From Anodontia alba (taxonomy: Eukaryota > Mollusca > Bivalvia > Lucinida > Lucinidae), in NCBI GenBank assembly GCA_964016985.1, contig OZ024826.1:41795796-41859795 (forward strand): DNA of 64,000 nt. The letters run 5' to 3'. Within the stretch, counting starts at the first letter, position 1, and each line of letters opens with the position of its first letter. The translations under genes were made by a program, and so were the position numbers. Shown here in pieces: positions 45,741 to 56,506 of the stretch. The notes beneath the pieces are model-generated. The model saw only the letters and a list, made by a program, of their open reading frames with translations, searched no databases and was not told the origin of the DNA.

Positions 45741-46230
45741 ATGACGCAAAACTTTACCTTGCTTAGAAATTTACACTTAAAAGCTGATGAGAATAGAGTG
45801 GGTTCATGGGTACAGTTTGAATCCTTTGTTGCTTTTTTGATAACAAATCATCACACAGGTGATTTGATAGTTGGAATCAAAATATGTAATGTTCGAAAAG
45901 AGATAAATGATCATAAAGATGGACTGAAGCAAATTAATAGCATGGAGTATATAAGCTATTGTTCAATATTAAGATACATCTTTCATCACTATGATCAAAT
46001 GAAAATTTGCAGAAGAATTTGTGATCAAATAATGTATTGTGTTCTAGGACGAACTGACTCGACTTCGAGTATTTTTGACGTTTACAGAACATTGCTGAAA
46101 AGCAGTTTCATAGTAAATCAACTGAGGAAGTATTTCTAAACGCAGACATTGGGTTTAATGAAGATAATATTCCATCTCTTTATAAGGACTATAAGATAAA
46201 TTTTACATACCTGCAATGGAGGCGAGTTAT
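45741..46230 (+). pseudogene. Unrecognised reading frame with one frameshift
   Basis: 132 codons from 45741 (MTQNFTLLRNLHLKADENRV) to TAA at 46137-46139. Another frame continues the protein-like pattern across this stop (GFNEDNIPSLYKDYKINFTY near 46153-46212), suggesting a frameshift near 46105-46120. Composition is globular: charged, with Cys and Trp, no low complexity. It directly follows a T-rich tract and precedes a minisatellite. It may be a piece of a mobile element or a host pseudogene. Confidence 0.35.
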
Positions 46231-46249
46231 TGTTACGAGCGTAAAGTTA

Positions 46250-46615
46250 GCATCTGGTTCACGGTTCATTATTCACGGTTCAGGATTCAGCGTCTGGTTC
46301 AGTATTCAGGGTATTATTCAAAATACGACCTGCAGCGTCTGGTTCAGTATTCAGCGTATTATTAAAAAATGTCCAGGGTATTATTCAGCGCCTGGTTCAG
46401 CATTCAGGGTATTATTCAAAATACGACCTGCAGTGTCTGGTTCAGGATTCAGCATATTATTAAAAATGTCCAGGGTATTATTCAGCGTCTGGTTCAATAT
46501 TCAGGGTATTATTCAAAATACGACTTGCAGCGTCTGATTCAGGATTCAGCGTATTATTAAAAAATGTCCAGGGTATTATTCAGCGTCTGGTTCAGTATTC
46601 AGGGTATTATTCAAA
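46250..46615. repeat. Minisatellite with about 98-bp higher-order unit
   Basis: TTATTCAAAATACGACCTGC recurs at about 46312, 46410 and 46507. Within each unit GTCTGGTTCAG and ATTCAGGGTATT words repeat. Confidence 0.9.
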
Positions 46616-46624
46616 ATGTGTTGG

Positions 46625-46850
46625 TTCTTACATACAAGATACAAGAATATTTATTTCTGGTCGGTTTTCAAATGTACAAAATTATTTAACATTAGCCTAA
46701 AGGCTATTATACCGACATAACGAAGGCCTAGAATTATACATATAATAAAAGCAACACAGATCACAGCATGTAAGAGAATATATCACAGTTACAGTACATA
46801 CTACTTGACAATTTATTGTTCTGTTATTTTATCAGTATTTGCTATGTTCT
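46625..46850 (-). mobile_element. Possible LINE 3' end
   Basis: TACAAGAATATTTATTTCTG at the left edge reads as a 3' terminus on the minus strand; no coding part is present. Weak. Confidence 0.25.
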
Positions 46851-46854
46851 TATT

Positions 46855-46878
46855 TACGCCGGGCTCCAGCCCGGCGTA
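46855..46878. repeat. Perfect 24-bp GC-rich palindrome
   Basis: TACGCCGGGCT and AGCCCGGCGTA arms around CC, in AT-rich sequence. A hairpin or transposon-end-like signal. Confidence 0.85.
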
Positions 46879-48168
46879 CTGTTTGAGGTTGTTTTTTTGT
46901 AAAATGTGTATGCATTCGGAGAACATCGGTTTTCTTCCAGTTTTATGGGGTTCTTAGTGGGGTTATATATAACTATTCACCCCCCATTTTTTATTTTTTT
47001 TTTATTCAAAGTCACACTTTTGCAGCAGAGAACTGTGCTATTGGTAACATAGTGAAGTACAAAATGGGAAGTACTGTGTAGAATGAATGTACCAATGTGG
47101 GTTTTGCTCATTTAAAAGAGAAATGAGCAGTTTTCCCGTAGGAGCCCCAATTTGACCATTCGACCTGAAATGAGCTTGTTGTTGTCAATATTGGTACACG
47201 TTTGAATTTATTCATTTCGTTTTGTTTTCGTCGTACTACGAAGAAGAACGTAAGATATTTTTCTTTGTTTACGATTGGAAATATGCATTCTCAAATCGAA
47301 CGGATTATAAGCTGGTTTAATAATACAGTTTAATTTGATATTCAGCCATGGAAAGATTTGGGCCGAAAGAAAACGTTATGAGTGGAGAAAAGAACGAAAC
47401 ACTGCTACATAGAACATAATAGAATAGTATTTTATTTACTGCACAACAATACCCTATAAGGGTTAAAGGCAAGCAAATACAAACGACATAATACATTATA
47501 CAATGATATGAAAGTAATTTTATCATCATTTGATTGAGAAAAAAAAAGAGAAAAAATGTACATACACATACACATAGCCTTGATGACATGCTATGATATA
47601 TTACATTTGCTTACAAAAAATCCAATGGATTTCAAAATAGTATCGTCTGTAGACGCCATTAGTTTGATGAACTGCTCCTTTTTAGACTCAAATGAATGGT
47701 TATTTAGAATAGCCACGTTTTGAAACATTTTATTTCGCAGATCTTTCTAATACTAAATGCTAGGGCCCAGTCTATGAAGCAGTCAAAATTAGAGTATCCC
47801 CCTCCCCCCCTCCCCTTATAGATGATTTCGGATATAGTATGTTCGGCCTAGGTTATGGATGGCGACATGTAATTATGTATGCGGGCTAGAAAACAGACGA
47901 TCATAGTTGATTTTTTTACATAGCTCTGATAACGTCTATAATGTTTTTATCGTTGAGTATTGCGATTTATATGATTACAACCTTTCATAAATTATAACAT
48001 TTTTTCACTATACTACGATCTATAGGGAGCTAAGTATTGCATGATAGATTAGTTTCCCGGCGTATTGATGCTTTGCATCAATGTCATTTATTGTTCAGGT
48101 CCTTATAAGACTGCTGCATAAAGAATTTTATCACGATCTAGGGCCAACATTATTTGGTTAGATATTTT
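46879..48168. other. Non-coding
   Basis: No gene recognised. A second LINE-3'-end-like stretch (ATAGAATAGTATTTTATTTA) is at 47420-47440 and a C-run at 47802-47814. Confidence 0.35.
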
Positions 48169-48549
48169 GGGTTACCCTAAAATGCGAAAAGGGCCTTTTT
48201 TACGAAAAGGACTCCTTGTAGTGAAATGTACTATTACTTTTGCGAAAAGGAGCTTGTTTTTTCGCCCTGCCACGTTAGCCAAATGATAAACTTTTATCCT
48301 TTAGCGAAAAGGAGCTTGTTTTTTCCGCCACTATAGCCAAAGGATAAAATTGTTTTCTTTGTTTCCAGCTCATTTAGTTTGCAACACGAGGAGGTGTGAC
48401 CTGGACTTGTTGACCGCAAAACAAGACTGCCTCTTTAGGCTGTGTTGTTTTGTAGCAACCATTAGCCACTGGACTATTTTTTTTATTATATATATTTCCT
48501 TTTATATATTTTTTTATTTTTTTTATCTTATTTTTTGTAGATATTTTTT

Positions 48550-48553
<4 letters not shown>

Positions 48554-48593
<40 letters not shown>
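48554..48593. repeat. (CT)n microsatellite
   Basis: About 20 CT units, preceded by a T-rich stretch. Confidence 0.95.
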
Positions 48594-48598
<5 letters not shown>

Positions 48599-48649
48599 TT
48601 ATTTAAAACTCTCATTTGCTATACATGAAGTAATACTCGCCAAGCGAAT

Positions 48650-49060
48650 TCGTATCTCTTACCATTCTGTTTTATTAAAGGATTCTTTAAATGCGCATGT
48701 TGCTTTGTGAGTGCACGGCAAAGGTTCTGACTGCGCGGATGCGCTTGCTCAGCACCCTTGCTGCGCATACGCCCACAGAGATACCAGTTCGTCTGCTGAG
48801 TTACATTAACCCGTTTAAGCCGAGTGCAATCTTCCACCCTTATCAAATGGACGAGTCTGTCTATCATTATAGGGATGTCCTGTATATTTATCATCATTTT
48901 AACAGGCATAGATGTATTTCTCAAGCAAAGAGTGAAGACCCTGATGAAACTGCGCATTTTGCGGTGTCTCATTTGGGTCTGAACTGTTTGCATGTATACA
49001 ATTTATGGGACGCTATGCTTAAAAGTGTTAAGTATACATGAGGACATAAACATAACAAAA
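48650..49060. repeat. Old interspersed repeat
   Basis: GCGCATTTTGCGGTGTCTCA and GGGTCTGAACTGTTTGCATG resemble the dispersed GGTCTACACTGTTTGC family. Frames on both strands, so not coding. Confidence 0.4.
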
Positions 49061-49147
49061 AACATGGTGATGTAAATAGTGAAACAACTGATAACATTGT
49101 AACTAGTTTTGACGCGGAACAGGCATTATCACAAGCAATATTCAACT

Positions 49148-49421
49148 GATGCTATCCCCGACGGGAGATAAGCATCATCACATGTAGTTTGTCACTTGTT
49201 ATGATGCTATCCCCGACGGGGGATAAGAATCGTCACATGTAGTTTGACACTTCTTATGATGCTATCCCCGACGGGGGATAAGAGTCGTCACATATAGTTT
49301 GACACTTCTTATGATGCTATCCCCGACGGGGTATAAGAATCGTCACATGTAGTTTGACACTTCTTATGATGCTATCCCCGAAGGAGGATAAGTATCGTTA
49401 CATGTAGTTTGTCATAATTTT
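49148..49421. repeat. 55-bp tandem repeat with hairpin, five copies
   Basis: GATGCTATCC starts units at 49148, 49203, 49258, 49313 and 49368, an exact 55-bp period. Each unit holds the hairpin TATCCCCGACGGGGGATA and CACATGTAGTTTGACACTT. Two more units at about 52342 and 52411 lie beyond the opposite arm of the foldback. Confidence 0.92.
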
Positions 49422-50203
49422 TGAAGATAATCATTGTCACATTAGTCCGGCAGATCCGTAGCTGGACCTGGATTTGAATAGCATAGAAAATGTTTTGATG
49501 CTTTTTGAATGTTGAGACCATGAGCATTCAAAATCTGACTGATGACACCTTGTCATCCTTTGGGCATTTCGAGAAATTCAAGATGGCGTCCAAGATGGCT
49601 TCCTAAATAGTAAATATCTATACAATCTGCCATTTTCTTGAATTTGCCTCACTTAGATAGCTAGAAACAAAGTAAAAAGAAAAAATGTATAACACCGAAC
49701 ATTTACTGTAATTCCAACATAAGGGTTACCCAAGGTATGGTGGTCCAAGATGGATGCCACCTTCATAAAATACCTGAAAATATTCAATCCAAATACTATT
49801 ATGTTTTGCAAAGCTGAAAACAGATTCAATGTGAATTTGTATGGGCAGTATTTGAGAGAAGAGGTCTTGCAAGGATTTGTAGGCATTTATATTTTAGATG
49901 GAATACAAGATGGATGCCAGGATGGCCAAAACATAATGTATGCAATATACTTATTGCTGCTGTTGCTTCTTTAAACGTGAAACTTTGAATGTTCGTTAAA
50001 TACATGATGAAATTTTGGGCATGTATTTCAAGTAAATAACTACTCTCTAGTATAGAATAAATAAATAAATAAACAATGACACATCGCATTATCATTGTAA
50101 TATTATTAATATTATCCTTGTCACAATGTCTTTGAAGAGATGGCGTGATTTTTTCCGTCATTTAAGTCACTTTTTTTCTTCTATTTCAGATAGAAAATAC
50201 TGA

Positions 50204-50921
50204 ATGCATGAAATGGAAGAGTGTTACTTTTCAAAGATAAATAAGTGCAGGTGTCCTGAATCAAGTGACTATGCTACAGCTGATCCCCATAGAATACAGA
50301 CTATTATAAACTGTAGCAAGAAGTACGATGACAATTTACATCAAAACCTACAGGAATGCCTTGATAATGATAGTGAATACTCCATTTGTACACACAGGAC
50401 GTGTTTCAACATACACTTCAAAGCAACAGGTTGAAAGGTTTCTTAAATGGAAAGGCTCTGAAACCACGGGTCTTTCTGTTTCACCAAGAAAGAGGCGGCG
50501 ATCAAGTATGCCAGATTTTGATTTTCAAAAGCATTGTTTATTTTGTGGGGAAACATGTAATGTAAACAAGGATCCCAAACATCCAGCGCGCTGGCGTAGG
50601 GCGTATTTGTGTAGGACTGTTGGTGATGAACATGCAGATTTTAAGCAAGAGATTCTTAAAGTGTGCCAAACTCGTGGTGATAAGTGGGCTGAAGAAATAC
50701 GTGTTCGGGTGCATGGAGCTGTAAGTGACTTGCATGCTGCCGATGCAAGGTACCATGATGACTGCAAGTTAAACTTCATGTCTCCTCAAAAGGTCCGACA
50801 GGCAGCTACTAGTGCTACAACATCAGCTGAAAACATTCATACTGATTTATCATTGGAACAAGTAATTAGCGTAATGTTAGAAAATCAGGGCTGTGTGTGG
50901 AACTCAATAGATTTGTTCTAA
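50204..50921 (+). pseudogene. Mobile-element protein with CxxC and ARYHDDC motifs (left arm)
   Basis: The first frame (50204-50434, starting MHEMEECYFSKINKC) is cut by a 2-bp deletion near 50400 relative to the other arm. The protein-like sequence then continues in the frame of 50328-50921: a basic RKRRRSS patch, HCLFCGETC, then about 60 residues later DLHAADARYHDDCKLNF, together a likely zinc-binding arrangement. I associate such CLFC...ARYHxxC proteins with invertebrate transposable elements but cannot name the superfamily. The C-terminus after LEQVISVML is lost. Confidence 0.5.
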
Positions 50922-51044
50922 ACTTATAAAGCAACAGGAGGTGATAGGCTCACACGCCGACAATGATAAGTGGGCTGACTGCTCATTTCGGTGAAGACTT
51001 ACTTGTACTGTCTGCAAGTGGTGTTGCTCACAAATGAGCAGTCA

Positions 51045-51529
51045 GCCCACATCACCACGAGTTTGGCACACTTTAAGAATTTCTTACTTAAAATCCATAT
51101 GTTCATTACCAACAGTCCTACACAAATACGCCCTACACCAGCGCGCTGGATGTTTGGGATCCTTGTTTACATTACATGTTTCCCCGCAAAATAAACAATG
51201 CTTTTGAAAATCAAAATCTGGCATACTTGATCGCCGCCTCTTTCTTGGTGAAACAGAAAGACCAGTGGTTTAAGTGCCTTTCCGTTAAGAAACCTTTCAA
51301 CCTGTTGCTTTGAAGTGTATGTTGAAACACATGTCCTGTGTGTACGAATGGAGTATTCACTATCATTATCAAGGCATTCCTGTAGGTTTTGATGTAAATT
51401 GTCATCGTACTTCTTGCTACAGTTTATAACAGTCTGTATTCTTTGGGGACCAGCTGTAGCATAGTCACTTGATTCAGGACACCTGCACTTATTTATCTTT
51501 GAAAAGTAACACTCTTCCATTTCATGCAT
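51045..51529 (-). pseudogene. Mobile-element protein copy in the right arm
   Basis: Inverted copy of the left-arm gene. It keeps the frame through the RTCVSTYTSK region where the left arm has a deletion, but has its own 1-bp deletion soon after (near 51290), so the part coding HCLFC is out of frame. The copy ends at 51045, before the DARYH part. Both arms are thus broken at different places. Confidence 0.5.
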
Positions 51530-51656
51530 TCAGTATTTTCTATCTGAAACAGAAGAAAAAAAGTGATTTAAATGACGGAAAAAATCATGCCATCTCTTCA
51601 AAGACATTGTGACAAGGATAATATTAATAATATTACAATGATAAGGCGATGTATCA

Positions 51657-51660
51657 TTGT

Positions 51661-51695
<35 letters not shown>

Positions 51696-51697
51696 TT
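51657..51697. repeat. (TTTA)n microsatellite
   Basis: About ten TTTA units in the right arm. The left arm has only a few TAAA units at about 50060-50075, so the tract has expanded after the arms formed. Confidence 0.9.
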
Positions 51698-52445
51698 CTA
51701 TACAAGAGAGTAGTTATTTACTTGAAATACATGCCCAAAATTCCATCATGTATTTAACGAACATTCAAAGTTTCACGTTTAAAGAAGCAACAACAGCAAT
51801 AAGTATATTGCATACATTATGTTTTGGCCATCCTGGCATCCATCTTGTATTCCATCTTAAATATAAATGCCTACAAATCCTTGCAAGACCTCTTCTCTCA
51901 AATACTGCTCATACAAATTCACATTGAATCTGTTTTCAGCTTTGCAAAACATAATAGTATTTGGATTGAAATATTTTCAGGTATTTTATGAAGGTGGCAG
52001 CCATCTTGGACCACCATACCTTGGGTAACCCTTATGTTGGAATTACAGTAAATGTTCGGTGTTATACATTTTTTCTTTTTACTTTGTTTCTAGCTATCTA
52101 AGTGAGGCAAATTCAAGAAAATGGCAGATTGTATAGATATTTACTATTTAGGAAGCCATCTTGGACGCCATCTTGAATTTCTCGAAATGCCCAAGGATGA
52201 CAAGGTGTCATCAGTCAGATTTTGAATGCTCATGGTCTCAACATTCAAAAAACATCAAAACAGTTTCTATGCTATTCAAATCCAGGTTCACATAAAATAT
52301 GCTTCTATTCTGCCGGACTACATGGAATTTGTCACTTCTTAAGATGCTATCCCCGACGGGGGATAAGCATCGACACAGAGATGTATTCAAAGAGCTGTGT
52401 TCACTTCTTATGATGCTGTCCCCGACGGGAGAAAAGCACCTCACT

Positions 52446-53466
52446 TTCGTGTAAAATTCGTCTTTTCGGGTTGGGTGTCAATGTTCTTTCGGCCCTGGGT
52501 CGTTTCCTTTGTCCTGTTTCCTTTCCGACTGATGCTGGTATTTTTACAGATCTGGAGCCGTCTGTAGACACAGTGACGTTAGCATTTGCTTTCCATTTGA
52601 CTTTGAGGAAGCGTGCTGCTCGTTTCTCTCTTTGTTTTTCGGTTATACTGGTTCAGGGGTCAGTGTCAACCTCATGATGTCTGTGTGTAGAAGCCAGCAG
52701 GAAGCTCCCAGTACCCCGGATAGCTATAACTCTTTCTGTTTGCTCGCTTTCTACGATTTTGTGTAAAAGGCGGATGAACTTCGGCATATCGGTCAGTCGC
52801 AATTGAGTTGCTTGTTTCAAAATGTGCTTGGCACTCTCCGAGTTATTTAACTACATGGATTGATAATAATCCATTTACCTAAACAAAATAAGTCTAGTGT
52901 CAAATTTTTAGACGTTAGCAAACAATGTAGACCCAGAGCGGACGCCGCAATTAGCGGGGTCTGACCAGTGCTTCCACAATTTTCTTGCAGAAATATCAAC
53001 TTGTACCTAACCTATATAAGCCTAGTCCAAGTTTTGGACGTAGGCAAATAATGTAGACCCAGAGCGGACGGACAGACGGACGAACAGATGGATGGATGTA
53101 GACGACTACATATAAATTAAGTCGCTTTTTTTATAGCATAGATAGATAGACAGATACTAAGAATGACCCAAAAATACTCGGAAAAGTGCTATAAAATCTC
53201 TACTTTTTAACCAGCTGCAATAAAATTTCACACTTAAAAAATATCATCTTTTCGAAATTGATCTGACATAAAATTGTGAAATTATGACGTAACGTAAATA
53301 TAAACTAAAAAATAATTTTCTAACATGAGTTCGATGCAACTTGGACTATTATGAATATTATGAAGTTTCTCAAACGGTTTCATTGGCATCCACACTTGAT
53401 CGATGACTTTGGTGCTTTTAAATGTTGATCTGTGGCTTACTTTGCAGATATTGTTTACCAAATTGG

Positions 53467-53515
<49 letters not shown>

Positions 53516-54409
53516 TACACACATGCTGACAGACGTACGGTAATAATACAAAGGCATACTCGTACAAACTAGCTATAATAGTATAATAGTATATTGTGAC
53601 GATTTATTTATTTATTTATTTATTTTTTATTTATTTATTTGATCAAAACTTTATTTAATCAATTTCTTTGTTGTGGTGACATTTGAAATCTACTCGTTTA
53701 ATCTCGGACCTAACAATACCCGGACTTGTCACTAACGGAACTGCCAAAATATGTTGTCTTGGCTTGATTTCAGCGCTGTTTTACAGCACGACGGTCATTA
53801 AAAATGATTTTGGATAATCACCTAAGTCAGTGTAATAAATTGTTTTTAATGGGTTTGGTTGAAAAACGGTAAGTCACAATTAATAAAATTGAAGTTATAC
53901 CATCATTTTGGGTGAATCTGTCATTCATACCCTGGTCCTTTGGCGTTTATAATTAATGAAACATGGCCGTTATACTTTCAAAAGCCCTTTTATGAGCTTG
54001 TATCTTCTGCTAGCTACCTTCGGGGCTCGGTACGTTGTTTTTTGTTGTCGTTGTTTCTTTTTTTTTTTTTTTTTAAAGATAGTTTTGATAATTACTTATT
54101 TGCCAGCCTCATTTTAATACAAGAGCGTTCCTTTTCGTAACAATGTCATTATACGTATTTTTATTTCAAAAATGTATATTTTTATTTAAAAAACATACAT
54201 TTCCATAACACTTCGGCATAGCTATTTACATGGTTCGGTGGTTATTTATTTATTTTTCAAAAAGATTAAAATACGTGCATACACGTAGATCTACATGTAT
54301 TCTATATGATAAAGTAAGACAATAACTTTTCGGCTAAAATCTTTAAGTCCTTTTAGCAAAATAAGGGATGGTTGCAATGTCCGACGTGAAACACTACAAA
54401 CATCCACCA
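52446..54409. other. Non-coding; duplication and microsatellites
   Basis: 52925-52945 and 53048-53068 both read AATGTAGACCCAGAGCGGAC in a short tandem duplication. (GA)n at 53470-53512, TTTA-rich at about 53600-53640, poly(T) at 54059-54074. A T/G-rich frame at 52471-52677 shows no domain. Confidence 0.45.
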
Positions 54410-54667
54410 TTTTTGCTAATGTAATAGTCCTTTTCGCGAAAAGAAGTCCTTTTCGCATTTTAGGGTAGTCCTTTTTGCGAATAGGACTCCTTTTCGTATT
54501 TTAGGGTAACCTGATATGTTCGGAATGAAATGAAACCTCCTATATTCCCACCTGCCGGCCAACCTGTCTGCCAGTCGGTCGATCTATCTATCTATCTATC
54601 TTCCTGGATCCCTGCGCTCGTCATTAGATACAGAGAACGACATTCGCTATCACTCGTTGTCCAGGGT

Positions 54668-55675
54668 CGGGTATGAAACCCACAGACCGGAATCCCGTGA
54701 CCGAGACCCGGCACCGTGACCAAAATTTCTATCCTGGATCGCAAGACTAATGTGTTCTTAACTTTGCCCATTTAAGGTTTATATTATGAGGTATTAAATA
54801 TACATTATCCAACAAAAAGGAAATTTAGATCGGACCTGTACTTATTTTTTAAAGTCAGATTTACCGTTTCAAGGGGTATGAAACCCACAGACCACCCATT
54901 CTCCGTTTTTTTGAAGTTTTTTTCTATAATGTTCAATAAACAATCAATTTATTTGTTGCACAGGTCTTTCAAATACAAAAATGAATTATATATGGCTAGC
55001 TGAAGCTATAAAAGAAACGTTTAAGTGTTGAATTTTACGATTTTCATATATTTATTATGTTTCTAAAAATAGAACAGGTAGAAAATTTGATAATAACCAC
55101 AATGTCCCTAATCTACAGAAATGTACCGAATTCGTATTTCCTAACATTATATTTCTGTATATAACACAATTAGCATATCATGCCTATTATGCATTTGAAT
55201 GCACTGACTGTATGGTTGTTTACCGTTCGGTACATTTCTGTAGATTAGGGACATTGTGGTTATTATGTTCTATTTTGAGAAACATAATAAATATATGAAA
55301 ATCGTAAAATTCAACACTTTAACGTTTCTTTTACAGCTTCAGCTAGCCATATATAATTCATTTTTGTATTTGAAAGACCTGTGCAACAAAGAAATTGATT
55401 GTTTATTGAACATTATAGAAAAAAACTTCCAGAAACCGGAGAATGGATGGTCTGTGGGTTTCATACCCCTTGAAACGGTAAATCTTAGTTGAAAAAAATA
55501 ATTACAGGTCCGATCAAAATTTCCTTTTTGTTGGTTAATGTATATTTAATACTTCATAATATAAACCCGAAATTGACAGTTAAGAACATATTAGTCTTGC
55601 AATCCAGGATAGAAATTTTGGTCACGGTGCCGGGTCTCGGTCACGGGGTTGCGGTCTGTGGGTTTCATACCCGAC
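54668..55675. mobile_element. 1.0-kb foldback element with 13-bp target duplication
   Basis: The left arm (54668 to about 55128) and right arm (about 55229 to 55675) are inverted repeats of roughly 450 bp around a 100-bp spacer. Ends are CGGGTATGAAACCCACAGAC and its complement. CGTTGTCCAGGGT flanks both sides (54655-54667 and 55676-55688). GGTATGAAACCCACAGACC also occurs a second time inside each arm (about 54878 and its mirror). Long arms and a target duplication above 9 bp point to a Mutator-like (MULE) foldback; this is inference. A frame in the right arm (55256-55492) has no known domain. Confidence 0.85.
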
Positions 55676-55688
55676 CGTTGTCCAGGGT

Positions 55689-56424
55689 TATTCTGTTTTC
55701 ACACGGCTATAATACGAATAGTTACAGGGTTGTCAGGAGTTCACTCCCTTACAATCGGAAATGTAACCTTTCTTTTTATATTTTAAACAAGATTTTTCAC
55801 GCTAAAATGGGTAAGATTAATTTTTCGGTGTTGCTAACGTATATTTGTAAGAAATACATCTTGTTGTAAAAAAGATATTTGTAAATGTATTAGATAAGAT
55901 TAATACTACTGTAGGCAACCTGATAGTGGGTGAGGTACCACAATTAATGAGTCACTAAAATCAAAGACGTATAAAATTACAAGATTCGCAACTAAACGAA
56001 ATCCCGCAATATCTCGTGCGTCCCTGTGTTAAGAGTCCTACGGTCGCGAGAGCCGCGCGAGACTTTCGTTACCAAGACAACACAGGTACGCTATCGCCGG
56101 TATCACTCGAAAGAGCGAACAACCACGACCGTAATTCTTGATTGTTTTCTCTCACAGCATTAATAAACATTACCTTTTTTTTCTTGATTGTTTTCTCTCA
56201 CAGCATAAATAAACATTATCTTTTTTTTTTTTTTTTTTACAAGGCGTCATTCATATTATTTAATTGATAAAAAGGAGAAATGAATTTGTAAACGTCGGCG
56301 ATTTTCAAGAGGCGAAAGACATCGAAGATTCACAGCTGCCGGTAAAAATCTGTCAGGTGTTTTCATTTCGATTATTTTCTGTCCCGATCAGCATCAAAAT
56401 CTCAATGATACTTGATTTTTTTTA
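55689..56424. other. Non-coding; short duplication
   Basis: TTCTTGATTGTTTTCTCTCA followed by CAGCAT and AATAAACATTA is repeated at 56136 and 56182, the second running into poly(T). CpG-rich words (GTCGCGAGAGCCGCGCGAGA) at 56043-56063. Confidence 0.45.
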
Positions 56425-56505
56425 ATTTATTCATTCGGGGTTTTACGTTTCTTTCAAGATTATTTCACTTATATCGAGGCGACCGTTAATCAGATGCGGG
56501 CCTGA
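56425..56505 (-). mobile_element. V-SINE 3' fragment
   Basis: GGGGTTTTACGTTTCTTTCA followed by AGATTATTTCACTTATATCG matches the 3' end of the V-SINEs at 35321 and 36582 (reverse strand). Confidence 0.65.
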
Positions 56506-56506
56506 C

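Larger units (their letters stand above)
49442..52319. mobile_element. Foldback element with about 1.25-kb inverted arms
   Basis: The left arm 49442-50692 is repeated inverted as 51045-52319, about 352 bp of loop between. Landmarks pair around one centre: AGTCCGGCAG/CTGCCGGACT at the outer ends, TGGATTTGAATAGCATAGAAA, ATGGCGTCCAAGATGGCTTC, and the two reading frames starting MHEMEECYF. The loop holds extra sequence plus a small hairpin (GTGGGCTGACTGCTCATTT at 50973 and its complement near 51035). Confidence 0.88.
48170..54512. mobile_element. 6.3-kb region bounded by inverted GCGAAAAGG-rich repeats
   Basis: The left edge GGTTACCCTAAAATGCGAAA, then GAAAAGGACTCC and TACTATTACTTTTGCG, is matched in reverse at the right edge (about 54410-54512), with TAGGGTAACC as the last bases. 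GCGAAAAGG words recur inside both ends. Between them lie the foldback structure 49148-52445, (CT)n and (GA)n microsatellites and unrecognised DNA. This could be one large TIR element with a nested insertion, or two small MITEs that happen to face each other. No transposase is recognised. Confidence 0.4.

Noticed and set aside
48691..49041. 116- and 124-codon frames on opposite strands
   Set aside because: Overlapping frames in an old interspersed repeat; no coding motif.
49148..49421. CRISPR array (hairpin repeats at 55-bp period)
   Set aside because: The whole 55-bp unit is repeated, so there are no unique spacers. It is a tandem repeat beside a foldback element.
55256..55492. 78-codon frame in the right arm of the foldback at 54668-55675
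   Set aside because: No known domain; the left-arm counterpart is not open, and the frame runs through the element's end motif.
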